DNA of 64,000 bases from positions 62,001-126,000 of the forward strand of contig NZ_BBOJ01000012.1 in the NCBI RefSeq assembly GCF_000974445.1, written 5' to 3'. Shown piece by piece: positions 24,707 through 33,382 of this stretch (positions within the stretch are counted from its first letter, which is position 1; each line of letters opens with the position of its first letter). The DNA comes from Lentzea aerocolonigenes. Its GTDB lineage: Bacteria > Actinomycetota > Actinomycetes > Mycobacteriales > Pseudonocardiaceae. The translations under genes and the position numbers were made by a program. Under the pieces are notes generated by a model, which saw only the letters and a program-made list of their open reading frames with translations, ran no database searches and had not been told where the DNA came from.

Positions 24707-25353
24707 CGGTGCTGCTCGCCGACGACCACGCGATGCTGCGCTCGGGCATGCGCGCGATCTTCGACACGCAGCCCGACCTGGAGTGCGTCGCCGAGGTCGC
24801 CGACGGCAAGGCGGCCGTGTCCGAGGTCGCGCGGCTGCGTCCGGACGTGGCCGTGCTCGACATCAGGATGCCCAAGCTCGACGGGCTGGGCGCCACGGAG
24901 ATGATCCTCTCCGACCCCGCGAACCGCACCAAGGTCCTGCTGCTCACGACCTACGACACCGACGAGTACGTCTACCGCGCGTTGAAGGCCGGCGCCAGCG
25001 GGTTCCTGCTGAAGTCGCTGCCGCCCGAGGAGCTGATCTCCGCGGTCCGGGTGGCGGCACGCGGCGACGCGCTGATCGACCCGTCCGTGACGCAGCGCCT
25101 GATCGCACGGTTCGCCGTGAGTCTCGCCCCTCCCCCGACGCCGCCGGAGCTGGAGTTGCTGACCGCGCGCGAACGCGAGGTGCTGCACCTGGTGGCGGAG
25201 GCGTACAGCAACGCGGAGATCGCGGCGCGGCTGCACGTCGGGGACGAGACGGTGAAGACGCACGTTTCGCGGGTGCTGGCGAAGCTGGGGCTGCGGGACC
25301 GGGTGCACGCCGTCGCGTACGCGCACGTCAACGGGCTGGTGCAGAGGCGTTAG
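24697..25353 (+). CDS. NarL/FixJ-family response regulator
   Basis: 218 residues. The receiver has the acidic pair LADDHAM, the phosphorylation site in VAVLDIRMPKLDG, the switch Thr in LLLTTYD and the conserved Lys in GFLLKSLPPEEL. The output domain is a LuxR helix-turn-helix (LTAREREVLHLVAEAYSNAE, ETVKTHVSRVLAKLGL). It is the partner of the preceding kinase. It ends four bases before a convergent lipoprotein gene. Confidence 0.94.
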   Translation: MPLTVLLADDHAMLRSGMRAIFDTQPDLECVAEVADGKAAVSEVARLRPDVAVLDIRMPKLDGLGATEMILSDPANRTKVLLLTTYDTDEYVYRALKAGASGFLLKSLPPEELISAVRVAARGDALIDPSVTQRLIARFAVSLAPPPTPPELELLTAREREVLHLVAEAYSNAEIAARLHVGDETVKTHVSRVLAKLGLRDRVHAVAYAHVNGLVQRR

Positions 25354-25357
25354 CGGT

Positions 25358-25972
25358 TCAGCTCTGCCACAGCACGGGCGACTTGTCGTAGCCGTCACCG
25401 CGGTTGTACTCGGCGGCTGCCACTGCCAGTCCGTCCGGCGCGCCGCTGAGCACGCAGGTCTCGTACGTCGCACCCGCCGTGGAGAACGTCTTGGGCGCGC
25501 TGCTGGAGTCGCACTTCGCCGTGTCACCGCTGATGATCACGCCGGTGCCCTTGCCGTCGGCGCCGAGGCCGCGCACGGAGACCGACGTGTAGCTCAGGTC
25601 GGTGCCGCTCAGGTTCTCGACCTTCACCCGCAGGTAGAACGGCGTGATGTTCTTGGCCTTGTCGCCGAACTTCGCGAGGTCCTCCTTGGCGCCCGCCTCG
25701 ATGGCGGTGACCGTGACGGCGATCGTGCCGTTCTTGCCGCTCGACGCGTACGGCAGCACCGCGCGGGCGCCGACCTTCAGCTTCGTGCCGGGAGCGGTGA
25801 CGTCACCGCCGGCGGCGACCGGTGCGGCGGAGGTCGTGGTGGCGGTCTCCTTCGTCGTCGTCTCGGTGGACGCGGGAGCCGCCGTGCCGGTGGTCTCCGA
25901 GCCGCACGCCGACAGCAGCAGTCCCGCCGTCGCGGCGACGACGATGAACAAGGGGCCACGGGCGTGCGTCAC
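25358..25972 (-). CDS. Secreted lipoprotein with DUF4352-like beta domain
   Basis: The GTG at 25972 follows GAGGAG at seven bases and yields a lipoprotein signal ending in LLLSACGS (lipobox Cys). A Thr/Ala-rich spacer precedes a roughly 130-residue beta domain with VTVTAIEAGAKEDL and PFYLRVKVENLSGTDLSY. That phrase pattern is typical of DUF4352-type extracellular immunoglobulin-like domains. A cysteine pair (AKCDSSS and YETCVLSG) is present. The 204-residue product would sit on the outer membrane face. It is 88 bases downstream of a response regulator and may be the output or sensor partner of that signalling operon. Confidence 0.75.
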   Translation of the reverse strand: MTHARGPLFIVVAATAGLLLSACGSETTGTAAPASTETTTKETATTTSAAPVAAGGDVTAPGTKLKVGARAVLPYASSGKNGTIAVTVTAIEAGAKEDLAKFGDKAKNITPFYLRVKVENLSGTDLSYTSVSVRGLGADGKGTGVIISGDTAKCDSSSAPKTFSTAGATYETCVLSGAPDGLAVAAAEYNRGDGYDKSPVLWQS

Positions 25973-26060
25973 TGCGGAACTCCTCGGTGCGGAAGCGGGG
26001 ATGCCGAGGAGGCTAGGCCGGTGGTCCGAGTGGCGGTATCGGTCGTTCACACCACACGGC

Positions 26061-26705
26061 TCAGAGGTCGTCGAGGCCGATCAGCCCGTCCTGAATTGCC
26101 CGCGCGACCAGGGCGGCCTTCGTCGGCGCCTGCCTGCCGATCGCGGCGTACTTCACCCTGATCCGTTCCAGGTGCGAGTTCACCGTGCTGAGCGTGATGT
26201 TGAGCCGTTGGGCGACGAACTCCTTCGACTCGGACTGGAACCACTCGACGAGGACCTCGGTCTCCCGCGGTGACAACGCGGGACGGGTCTCGGACCTGTC
26301 GCCCGCCAGCGCGCCCGCGAGCGCCGGTGGTGTGTAGGAATGACCCGCTGCCGCCGCGCGCACGGCCTGCACGAGGTGGTCGGCGCCCTCGGCCTTGGTC
26401 AGGTAGCTCAACGCCCCGATCTCCAGGCACTGCAAGGCGATCTCGTCGTCGGCGCGCATCGAGTACACGACGACCTTGCGCCCGTCCTCGACGAGCCTGC
26501 GCAGCGCGGACGTCGCGGGCGTGCCGCCGGACAGGTGCAGGTCGAGCACGACGACCGACGCGCCGGCACCGGGGCCGGTCCACGCCACCTCGGCGCTCTC
26601 ACCGCTCGCCACGAGCGTGATGCCCGCGGAGGACAACCAGTGCGCCACCCCCGCGCGCACCACGGGATGGTCGTCGACCACGACCGCCGTCACGTCGTCC
26701 GCCAT
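26061..26705 (-). CDS. NarL/FixJ-family response regulator of the dual-kinase operon
   Basis: The ATG at 26705 is preceded by GAGGCGAG and overlaps the upstream kinase-like gene by 16 bases. The 214 residues show VVVDDHPVVRAG, the phospho-Asp in VVVLDLHLSGG, Lys in SYLTKAEGADHL, and a LuxR helix-turn-helix (LSPRETEVLVEWFQSESKEF, LSTVNSHLERIRVKYAAIG). It is the third gene of a coupled unit with two membrane kinase-type proteins. Confidence 0.9.
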   Translation of the reverse strand: MADDVTAVVVDDHPVVRAGVAHWLSSAGITLVASGESAEVAWTGPGAGASVVVLDLHLSGGTPATSALRRLVEDGRKVVVYSMRADDEIALQCLEIGALSYLTKAEGADHLVQAVRAAAAGHSYTPPALAGALAGDRSETRPALSPRETEVLVEWFQSESKEFVAQRLNITLSTVNSHLERIRVKYAAIGRQAPTKAALVARAIQDGLIGLDDL

Positions 26706-27739
26706 CTCGCCTCGCTCCTCACCAGTCCGCTGTGGACACTCGTCTCGACCGTGACCACCGTTCCGCGGTGCGGCAGCACGTCCCCGGCGTCCGCCACGAC
26801 GGCGACCCGCACCTCGGAAGGGGTCCGCAGGAGGCTCACCTTCGCACGTCCGGTCGCGGCGGCGAGCGCCTGGGCCATCGGCGCCACGAGCTCGCGCCGC
26901 ACCTCCGTCGGCACCGGCGTGGCCGTGCCGCTGACCGCGAGCGACACGGCCACACCCCGTCGTTCGGCGACGTCCACGCACGCGGTCAGCTCGTGCAGCA
27001 ACGGGTCGGGCACGTCGTCGTTCTCCGCGAACAACCTGCGCAGCTGCACCGCCGCCACCGAGCACCGCAGCCGGGTCGCCTCGTCGGCCACGCTCACCCG
27101 TTCGTCGGCGAGGTCCGCGAGCAACGGCAGCAGCGCGCCGAGCTGGCCTTCGAACCCGGCCTTGAGGTCCTGTTCCCGTTGGCGGGCAAGCTCTTCACGG
27201 GTGCGGGCGTCGTCGTGTTCCGCCGCCGCAGCAGCAGCGAGACGGGCGTCGCGCACCAGCACCCCCGTGATCACCAGCACGCCGACCTGGAAGCTCGTGC
27301 CGCTGAGGATCACCACCCCGGCCGTGCCGACGTCCCCGTTGCCCGCGTGCGCGAACCACGCGACGGAGAAACACACGTGTGCTGCGAGGGCGGCAACGAG
27401 CAGCACGGGCCGTTCGACGAGCACGAGCAGCAGGTACCAGCCGATGAGCCCGAACGCCCAGTCAGCGGGCCCGAAGGACGCTCCTTCGGGCAACGCCGTC
27501 GTCGCGAGCACCGAGGCGGCGAGCACGACCGCGCCTGCGACAGCCGGGAACCGCTCCGACCGGCCGGCCGCGACGTGCCCGGCGACGATCGCGAGGACGC
27601 AGCAGAGCAGGGCGTACGCGATCCACGGCGCGGGGCTCCCGTGCTCGACGAGGGCGGGAAGGGCGAGAACGAGCTGGGTCGCGACGACCACGACGAGCAG
27701 AACCCGCCGGGTGGTGGTGAAGACCGCGTGGTCAGTCAT
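26690..27739 (-). CDS. Membrane histidine-kinase-like protein, ATPase boxes degenerate
   Basis: 349 residues from the ATG at 27739, which overlaps the previous gene by eight bases. About six helices occupy residues 10-180, followed by a coiled segment (EHDDARTREELARQREQDLK). The C-terminal domain has the general shape of an HATPase but I see no N-box Asn cluster, no DxGxG and no GxGLG. No phosphoacceptor His is evident in the linker. It is probably a non-catalytic partner or sensor for the kinase encoded just upstream. Such kinase-like proteins encoded in tandem are a known arrangement in some actinobacteria. Confidence 0.75.
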   Translation of the reverse strand: MTDHAVFTTTRRVLLVVVVATQLVLALPALVEHGSPAPWIAYALLCCVLAIVAGHVAAGRSERFPAVAGAVVLAASVLATTALPEGASFGPADWAFGLIGWYLLLVLVERPVLLVAALAAHVCFSVAWFAHAGNGDVGTAGVVILSGTSFQVGVLVITGVLVRDARLAAAAAAEHDDARTREELARQREQDLKAGFEGQLGALLPLLADLADERVSVADEATRLRCSVAAVQLRRLFAENDDVPDPLLHELTACVDVAERRGVAVSLAVSGTATPVPTEVRRELVAPMAQALAAATGRAKVSLLRTPSEVRVAVVADAGDVLPHRGTVVTVETSVHSGLVRSEARWRTT

Positions 27740-28847
27740 GCGGCCACACCAGACTGGCGGTCGTGCCGCGGCCGGGTTCGGAGTCGATCGACGCGGTTCC
27801 TCCGACGGCCCGCAGCCGGTCCACGACGGATCCGCGCAGCCCGCGCCGGTGCTCAGGCACGTCGTCGGGAACGAACCCCTGCCCGCGGTCCCGGATGACC
27901 GCAGTCGCACCACCGGGAACGAGCCGACCCCCGCCCTCCGCGTCGACCACCGCCGCGCCGCCGCGAATCACCCCTCGCCCGCCCGCACCGACCACCGCCG
28001 CACCCCGCGACACCGTCAGCTCCGCCTCGCGAGTGCCAGCGTGCCGCTCGACGTTCACGAGCAGCTCCCGCACCGCCCGCACGAACGCCAGCGCCACACC
28101 CGCGGGCACCGGCACGACCTCGGCGGACATCCGCACCGCCACTCCGCTGTCCCGTGCCACCGCCGCGAGGGCCGCCCCGAGGTCCACGGTCCCCTCCGCC
28201 TCACCCCGTTCGGCCAGCACCACGAGATCACGCCGTGCCTGCGCGGCCACCTCCACCGGATCACCACCGTGCGCGGCCATCAGGAACGTCGCCGCCGCCG
28301 TGTCGTGCAGCAACGCCAGGTACTCGCGCTCTCTCCGGCCACGGTCCAGAGCGACCGCCGCCGCCCGGCTCTGCTCCGCGGCACGTTCGCGCACCACGTC
28401 GACCCGCCGGCTCGACCGCCGCAACAGCTCGTACGCGACCTGCGCCAGCACCGACTCCAGCACGGCCCGCACCAGCACCCCGGGCCCGGCCACCGCCACC
28501 TGCACCGCCAGCAACGCCGCCGTCGCCGGCACCGTGACCCGCAACGGCCACTGCCACTGCCAGGTGATCAGCGTCGTGGTGAGGACGGTCAGCACCCACT
28601 GCCCCTCGCCGCCGAGCACCACCGACAGCACGACCACGCGCACGAACGCCACCGGCAGCGCCACCCGCGGCAGCCAGAAGTCCGCGACCGCCGTCACCGC
28701 GACGAACGCGAACAGGGCCCACCCGAGCGCCGAAGCCGTCGAGAACGCGCCGAAGAGGCTGATCAGGACGACACCGGCGCCGCGGACCGGGCCCGCGAGA
28801 CGGGACACCGTCGCGAGGAGCCTCGCCTCCAGCAGCACGACCGGCAT
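27732..28847 (-). CDS. MacS-like sensor histidine kinase, first gene of dual-kinase operon
   Basis: The ATG at 28847 gives 371 residues. About five helices (30-150) lead to a dimerisation helix containing REYLALLHDTAAATFLMAA, which fits the HisKA_3-like phosphoacceptor of MacS-type kinases. The ATPase domain has VRELLVNVERHAG (N box), VIRDRGQGF (G1) and RRGLRGSVVDRLRAVGG. A Gly/Val-rich insert (GAGGRGVIRGGAAVV) lies inside the ATPase domain. It starts the coupled kinase / kinase-like / regulator unit and diverges from a LuxR regulator. Confidence 0.82.
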   Translation of the reverse strand: MPVVLLEARLLATVSRLAGPVRGAGVVLISLFGAFSTASALGWALFAFVAVTAVADFWLPRVALPVAFVRVVVLSVVLGGEGQWVLTVLTTTLITWQWQWPLRVTVPATAALLAVQVAVAGPGVLVRAVLESVLAQVAYELLRRSSRRVDVVRERAAEQSRAAAVALDRGRREREYLALLHDTAAATFLMAAHGGDPVEVAAQARRDLVVLAERGEAEGTVDLGAALAAVARDSGVAVRMSAEVVPVPAGVALAFVRAVRELLVNVERHAGTREAELTVSRGAAVVGAGGRGVIRGGAAVVDAEGGGRLVPGGATAVIRDRGQGFVPDDVPEHRRGLRGSVVDRLRAVGGTASIDSEPGRGTTASLVWPHD

Positions 28848-28969
28848 TCTGCGTGAGACGTCCGCCGCGCACCCTACGGGGGCCGCCGCCGGCCTTGTGA
28901 GACCGCCTTGAAAGACCCGTTGAGGCGTTCGCCGCGCATCCGGCCGGGGCGCGCCGTACCGTTTCCCAG

Positions 28970-30559
28970 GTGGCGGACGAGGCCGCACTGGCGCGGGGAC
29001 GGGCCGCGCACGCACGGCGGGACTGGCCGGTCGCGCACCGGTCCCTGGCCGGCGCCGACAGTGCCGACGACCTCGTGCTGCTCGCCGAGGCCGCGTTCCT
29101 CGCCGGCGAGGACACCGAGAGCGCCGGCGCGTGGGCCCGTGCCTTCCAGCTGACCTCCGGTGACGCGCCCCGCGCGGTGCGGTGCGCGTTCTGGCTCGCG
29201 TTCGGCCTCATCAACAAGGGCGACTTCGCGCGTGGCGGCGGGTGGGCCGACCGCGCCCGGCGGCTGCTGCACGAACGCGAGTGCGTCGAGCAGGGCTACC
29301 TCAGGTACCTGACCGGGTTGCGGTCCGTGCTGCAGGGTGAGGTGGTGCCCGCGCACGCCGCCTTCACGCAGGCGGTGAAGATCGGGGAACGGTTCGGTTC
29401 CGCCGAGCTGACCACGCTGGCCCGAGCCGGTGAGGGGCGCTGCCTGATCTACCTCGGCGACGTCGCCGAGGGGCTGGCGCTGCTCGACGAGGCGATCGCG
29501 GCGGTCGCGTTGCACGAGATCTCGCCACTCGCCGTCGGTGACCTGTACTGCACCGTGATCGAGGGCTGCGGCGAGCTGTTCGACGTGCGCCGGGCGCGGG
29601 AGTGGACCGAGGAGCTCAGCAGGTGGTGCGAGGGGCAGCGGGGGCTGGTCCTGTACCGCGGTCAGTGTCTGGTGCACCGCGCCGAACTGATGCGGCTGCA
29701 CGGCGACTGGACGGCCGCGGCCGGTGAGCTCGACCGCGTTCAGGAGCTGTTCGCACCGACGGCCGGGCCGGCGACCCTCGCCTCCGCCGGCTACGAACGC
29801 GCCGAGTTGCACCGGTCGGCCGGGCGATTCGCCGACGCCGAGGAGGCCTACCAGGAGGCCGCGCTGTGGGGTCGTGATCCCCAGCCGGGTCTGGCGTTGC
29901 TGCGGCTCGCCCAGGGCAGGACCGACGCCGCTCACCGCGGTGTGCGCCGGGCGCTCGACGAGGCGGGCGAACCACTCCGCCGCTGCGCGCTGCTGCCCGC
30001 GTTCATCGAGATCTCATTGGCGTGCCACGACATCACAACCGCGCGGGCCGCGGCGGACGAGCTGGCGGGACACGCCGCACGGCTCGGCACGCCCTTGCTG
30101 AAGGCACGGGCGGGCACCGCCACCGGCGCGGTGCTGCTCGCCGCGAACGACCCGGCCGCCGCGCTAGCGGCATTGCGACCGGCGGCAAGCGTCCTGCTTT
30201 CGCTGGGCGCGGTCCACGAGAACGCGCGCGCACGCGTCCACATCGGACTCGCCTGCGAGGCTCTGGGTGACAGGGACGGCGCCGCGGCCGAGTGGGACGT
30301 GGCGCGATCGGTGTTCCGCGCGCTGGGAGCCGCTCCCGACCTGGGCCGGCTCGACAGCGCGAACACCGGGCTCCTGACGAGCCGCGAACGCGAGGTGCTC
30401 GCCCTGGTCGCGGCGGGACGCACCAACCGCGCGATCGCCGCGCACCTGGTGATCAGCGAGAAGACCGTCGCCAGCCACGTCAGCCACATCCTCGCCAAGC
30501 TCGGTCTGCCGAGCAGGGCGGCCGCCACCGCGTACGCCTACGAGCAGGGCCTCCTCTGA
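28970..30559 (+). CDS. LuxR-family regulator with TPR-like helical region, no ATPase domain
   Basis: 529 residues from a GTG at 28970. No ribosome-binding site is evident, so the message may be leaderless. The first ~450 residues form repeated helical pairs of TPR type (AWARAFQLTSGDAPRAVRCA, AEEAYQEAALWGRDPQPG). The C-terminus is a LuxR helix-turn-helix (LTSREREVLALVAAGRTNRA, KTVASHVSHILAKLGL). It resembles the C-terminal two-thirds of LAL regulators but lacks the P-loop. The ligand or partner is unknown. Confidence 0.88.
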   Translation: MADEAALARGRAAHARRDWPVAHRSLAGADSADDLVLLAEAAFLAGEDTESAGAWARAFQLTSGDAPRAVRCAFWLAFGLINKGDFARGGGWADRARRLLHERECVEQGYLRYLTGLRSVLQGEVVPAHAAFTQAVKIGERFGSAELTTLARAGEGRCLIYLGDVAEGLALLDEAIAAVALHEISPLAVGDLYCTVIEGCGELFDVRRAREWTEELSRWCEGQRGLVLYRGQCLVHRAELMRLHGDWTAAAGELDRVQELFAPTAGPATLASAGYERAELHRSAGRFADAEEAYQEAALWGRDPQPGLALLRLAQGRTDAAHRGVRRALDEAGEPLRRCALLPAFIEISLACHDITTARAAADELAGHAARLGTPLLKARAGTATGAVLLAANDPAAALAALRPAASVLLSLGAVHENARARVHIGLACEALGDRDGAAAEWDVARSVFRALGAAPDLGRLDSANTGLLTSREREVLALVAAGRTNRAIAAHLVISEKTVASHVSHILAKLGLPSRAAATAYAYEQGLL

Positions 30560-30660
30560 AGTACTGACGACCCGCCGGTCGCCACGTCCACAGTTCTCCC
30601 GATGTGGGGACCGCTCTCCGGCTCCTAACGTCGGTGGCCCCGGCTCGTCAGGAGGACGTC

Positions 30661-31281
30661 ATGCACTACCAACTGGCTTACTCGATCGGTTTCCACCCGT
30701 GGGAGGACGCGGCGACCGACCGGCCGTTCGTCGACAAGCTCTCCGAGCTCTTCGACCGCGAGGAGGCGGGACGCGAACGCCCGTTCGGCCCCGCGCTCGA
30801 CCTCGGCACCGGCAGCGGCATCTGGGCCGTCGAGATGGCGAAACGCGGATGGCAGGTCACCGGGATCGACCTCGTCGAGAAGGCGCTGCGCCGGGCGCGG
30901 GACCGCGTGGCCGAGGCGGGCGTCGACGTGCGACTCGTCCACGGCGATGTGACCGACCTGCGCTCCGCCGGTGTCGGCTCCGGCTACCGGCTGATCGTGG
31001 ACTCCGGCACGTTCCACGACTTCGACACCGACCAGCAGCGCGCCATGGGCAGGGAGGTGACTGCGGTGGCCGCCGCCGACGCGACGCTGCTGCTCATCGC
31101 CTGGCCACGCCGCAGACGCCCGCTGATCCGCGGTGCCGACCGCGAGGAGATCGAGCAGGCGTTCCCGCAGTGGTCCATCACCGACGTCGCACCGTCGCAG
31201 ATCACGCTGCCGAAACTGATGGAAGCCGTGCTGCGGCCCGACGAGCAGTGGTACCGGCTGCGGCGTCGGCCAGGAAGGTGA
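30661..31281 (+). CDS. Class I SAM-dependent methyltransferase
   Basis: The ATG at 30661 has an excellent AGGAGG nearby. In the 206-residue protein, motif I is ALDLGTGSGIWAVEMAKRG, the post-I acidic residue is in VTGIDLVEKAL, and motif II is LIVDSGTFHDF. This is a compact methyltransferase with no substrate domain, similar to the thiopurine/tellurite-type small-molecule enzymes. It stands alone after the LuxR gene. Confidence 0.87.
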   Translation: MHYQLAYSIGFHPWEDAATDRPFVDKLSELFDREEAGRERPFGPALDLGTGSGIWAVEMAKRGWQVTGIDLVEKALRRARDRVAEAGVDVRLVHGDVTDLRSAGVGSGYRLIVDSGTFHDFDTDQQRAMGREVTAVAAADATLLLIAWPRRRRPLIRGADREEIEQAFPQWSITDVAPSQITLPKLMEAVLRPDEQWYRLRRRPGR

Positions 31282-31444
31282 CCCGGCATACCTCGACACT
31301 GAGTATCGGCAGGACGGAAGTGATGGGGAACAGGCAGTCGGTGCCGCACGGCGGCTCCGGTGGCCTGCGGTACCCGGCCGACACCGCGAGCGCAGGCGGC
31401 CCGGCGAGACCGGCACCGCCCGAACGGCGTTCGTCCACGTCGGT

Positions 31445-31897
31445 GCCCCGCTCTGGTGAGGCGGTTCCTGCTGGTGATCAACACGGCGCAGCCCGAACCG
31501 CTGGGTAGCAAAGGCCGGACACCAGAAACCCGTACAGGGCCCGCGAACACGTCACCGCCTCGTGGGAGCCGAACCCGCGGAGGTCGTAGTACAGCTGGCC
31601 GTCCGGGAACTCGGCGCGCGCGGAATGAGCCTATTGCAACACCAGCGCCGTCTTGCCGATGCCGGCGGCTCCGCTGATCACCGAGCCGGTTCCGGCGTGG
31701 CCGTCGAGCCACTCCAGATCACGGCGACGACCCACGAAGTCCGGTGTGGGAGCGGGCAGCTGGTGCGGCGTGAACCGCGCGGCGCCTGCGTCGTGCCGCA
31801 CGTGGACGTCGCCCTGGACAATGCCTGCCTGGAGCACCGCACCGGTGATGCTCGCCGACATGTCGTTGCCGATCCGGGGCGTGTCCTCGTGGTCCAT
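31445..31897 (-). pseudogene. Decayed NB-ARC (AfsR/SARP-like ATPase) gene fragment
   Basis: The first 88 codons are intact: a linker with GIVQGDVHVRH, QLPAPTPDFVGRR and the P-loop GAAGIGKTALVLQ. A TAG at 31633-31631 then replaces the family Trp, and the same frame continues with AHSARAEFPDGQLYYDLRGF, so this is a single nonsense change. Further on, the segment before RPLLPSGSGCAVLITSRNRL is missing most of the Walker B region and lies in another frame, so an internal deletion and frameshift followed. The rest of the gene is gone. It marks the left edge of the accessory region. Confidence 0.8.
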
Positions 31898-31909
31898 TCG
31901 CGCCCGCCC

Positions 31910-33382
31910 TCACGACGACGACAAGCCGAGGAACTCCAAGGTACCGTTCGGGCGCAGCGTCATGATGGGCACGGCCTTGGCGACCGCGGTGCCGCGTTCA
32001 TCGAAGGAGAGCCGTCCGCTGGCTCCGGGCACGGACATGGTGTCGTGCAACCGGTTCTTCACCTGGAGCAGATCCGCTGTGCTGACCACACGACCGGAAT
32101 TCCCCGCCGCGAAGCGAATCGCGTAGGCAGCAGTGAGCACCGCGTCGTAGGACATGATCGCGCTGGCGTCGTCGAGCGTGTCCTTGGGGAACAAAGCGGG
32201 AAAACAGACCGAACACACCCTCTCCACGAAGGGGAACGTGGCGGCGTTCTCGAAGGCCTGGGGCGCGAGACGCCACGCCTCGGGGTGTGCGAGCGTGGTG
32301 AACACGACCTGGACCCCGGAGTCCAACGCCCTCCCGAGCTCACCTTGGCCGAACAGGGTCGAGGAGACGTCGTCGCCCGTCAGAACCGTGATCCGGTGAT
32401 CCTTGCACCGCCGCCCCGTCAGCTGCGTGACGAACGACGCGAGGTGCTTGCCGCGGCCGGCGAAGTACACGACCTGTGGCTTGCTGTTGCAGATGTTCGG
32501 GATCATCTGCAGAAAGGTGTTGTCCACACTGGACAGGCTGGAGTCGTACAGCTCGGTCTGCCCGAGGATGCGGTGCTGCTCGTCGACGAAGGTGTCCGCG
32601 AACGACTTGGCAAGCGTCGCCGGGTACAGATCGTTCTTGCTGCCGTCCTGCACGAGCATCGCCGTGGCCGCCGTCGGCTTGATGTAGTTCGCCGCGGCTT
32701 TGGCCTGCCCGGAGTTGGTGGGCGCCATGCGCAGGAGCAGAGGGATGTCCTGCAGGTCGTCCGACGTCACGGTCGCGCCCAGCATCAGCACGTTCATCTC
32801 GGCCAGGCGACGCATCGCCTTTCTCGCGTTGTCCGTGCTGATGCCCATCCCGGCGACCGCGACGAGGTTGTCCGGTGCGGCCCGTCTGGTCGCCAGCTCA
32901 GTGATGGCGGGCTCCCACAACGCGATCTCCGTGCCCGGGTTGACGAGCAGCAGTCTCACCAGCGGCAGATCTCCCGCGACGTGGTGGTGGTTGGCCCGGA
33001 ACTGTGCGAGATAGGCGCCCTGCAGCTGGTGCCTGACCCACGACATCGGCACCGTGTCGTTCTCCGTCAACGTCATCTGCACGAAGAAACCCACGGTGAC
33101 GTATGGCTTCTTGGCACTCAGGACCTGGTCGTTCTCGTCCTTGATGAGGCGTTCGACGTCTGCGAGATCCGGGTCGAACACGTAGCTGCCATCCGTCACG
33201 CCGACGCACTCACCGTTCTCCCCGTGCTTCACGACGCCGTCGGCGCAGGAGCTCGCGGCGCTCAACACCATCGGCACCGAGACGGCCACACCTCCAAGGA
33301 TCAACATCACCAAGATGACGATCCACGGCGTCATTCGGCGCCACCAGGGCTTCGGAATGTCGGGGTTGATCAACGAGCTCAC
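31910..33382 (-). CDS. Membrane-anchored type I periplasmic-binding-protein-like sensor
   Basis: The GTG at 33382 overlaps the stop of the upstream ATPase gene (GTGA). The 490 residues have a short cytoplasmic tail, one helix near 19-43 (MTPWIVILVMLILGGVAVSV) and a large extracytoplasmic domain with the fold of branched-chain amino-acid receptors. Segments include YVTVGFFVQMTLTEND, VAVAGMGISTDNAR, TAATAMLVQDGSKNDLY, PQVVYFAGRGKHLASF and MSYDAVLTAAYAIRF. There is no lipobox and no ABC permease nearby, so a transport role is unlikely. The strict coupling to a P-loop ATPase suggests a ligand sensor for it. Confidence 0.83.
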   Translation of the reverse strand: MSSLINPDIPKPWWRRMTPWIVILVMLILGGVAVSVPMVLSAASSCADGVVKHGENGECVGVTDGSYVFDPDLADVERLIKDENDQVLSAKKPYVTVGFFVQMTLTENDTVPMSWVRHQLQGAYLAQFRANHHHVAGDLPLVRLLLVNPGTEIALWEPAITELATRRAAPDNLVAVAGMGISTDNARKAMRRLAEMNVLMLGATVTSDDLQDIPLLLRMAPTNSGQAKAAANYIKPTAATAMLVQDGSKNDLYPATLAKSFADTFVDEQHRILGQTELYDSSLSSVDNTFLQMIPNICNSKPQVVYFAGRGKHLASFVTQLTGRRCKDHRITVLTGDDVSSTLFGQGELGRALDSGVQVVFTTLAHPEAWRLAPQAFENAATFPFVERVCSVCFPALFPKDTLDDASAIMSYDAVLTAAYAIRFAAGNSGRVVSTADLLQVKNRLHDTMSVPGASGRLSFDERGTAVAKAVPIMTLRPNGTLEFLGLSSS

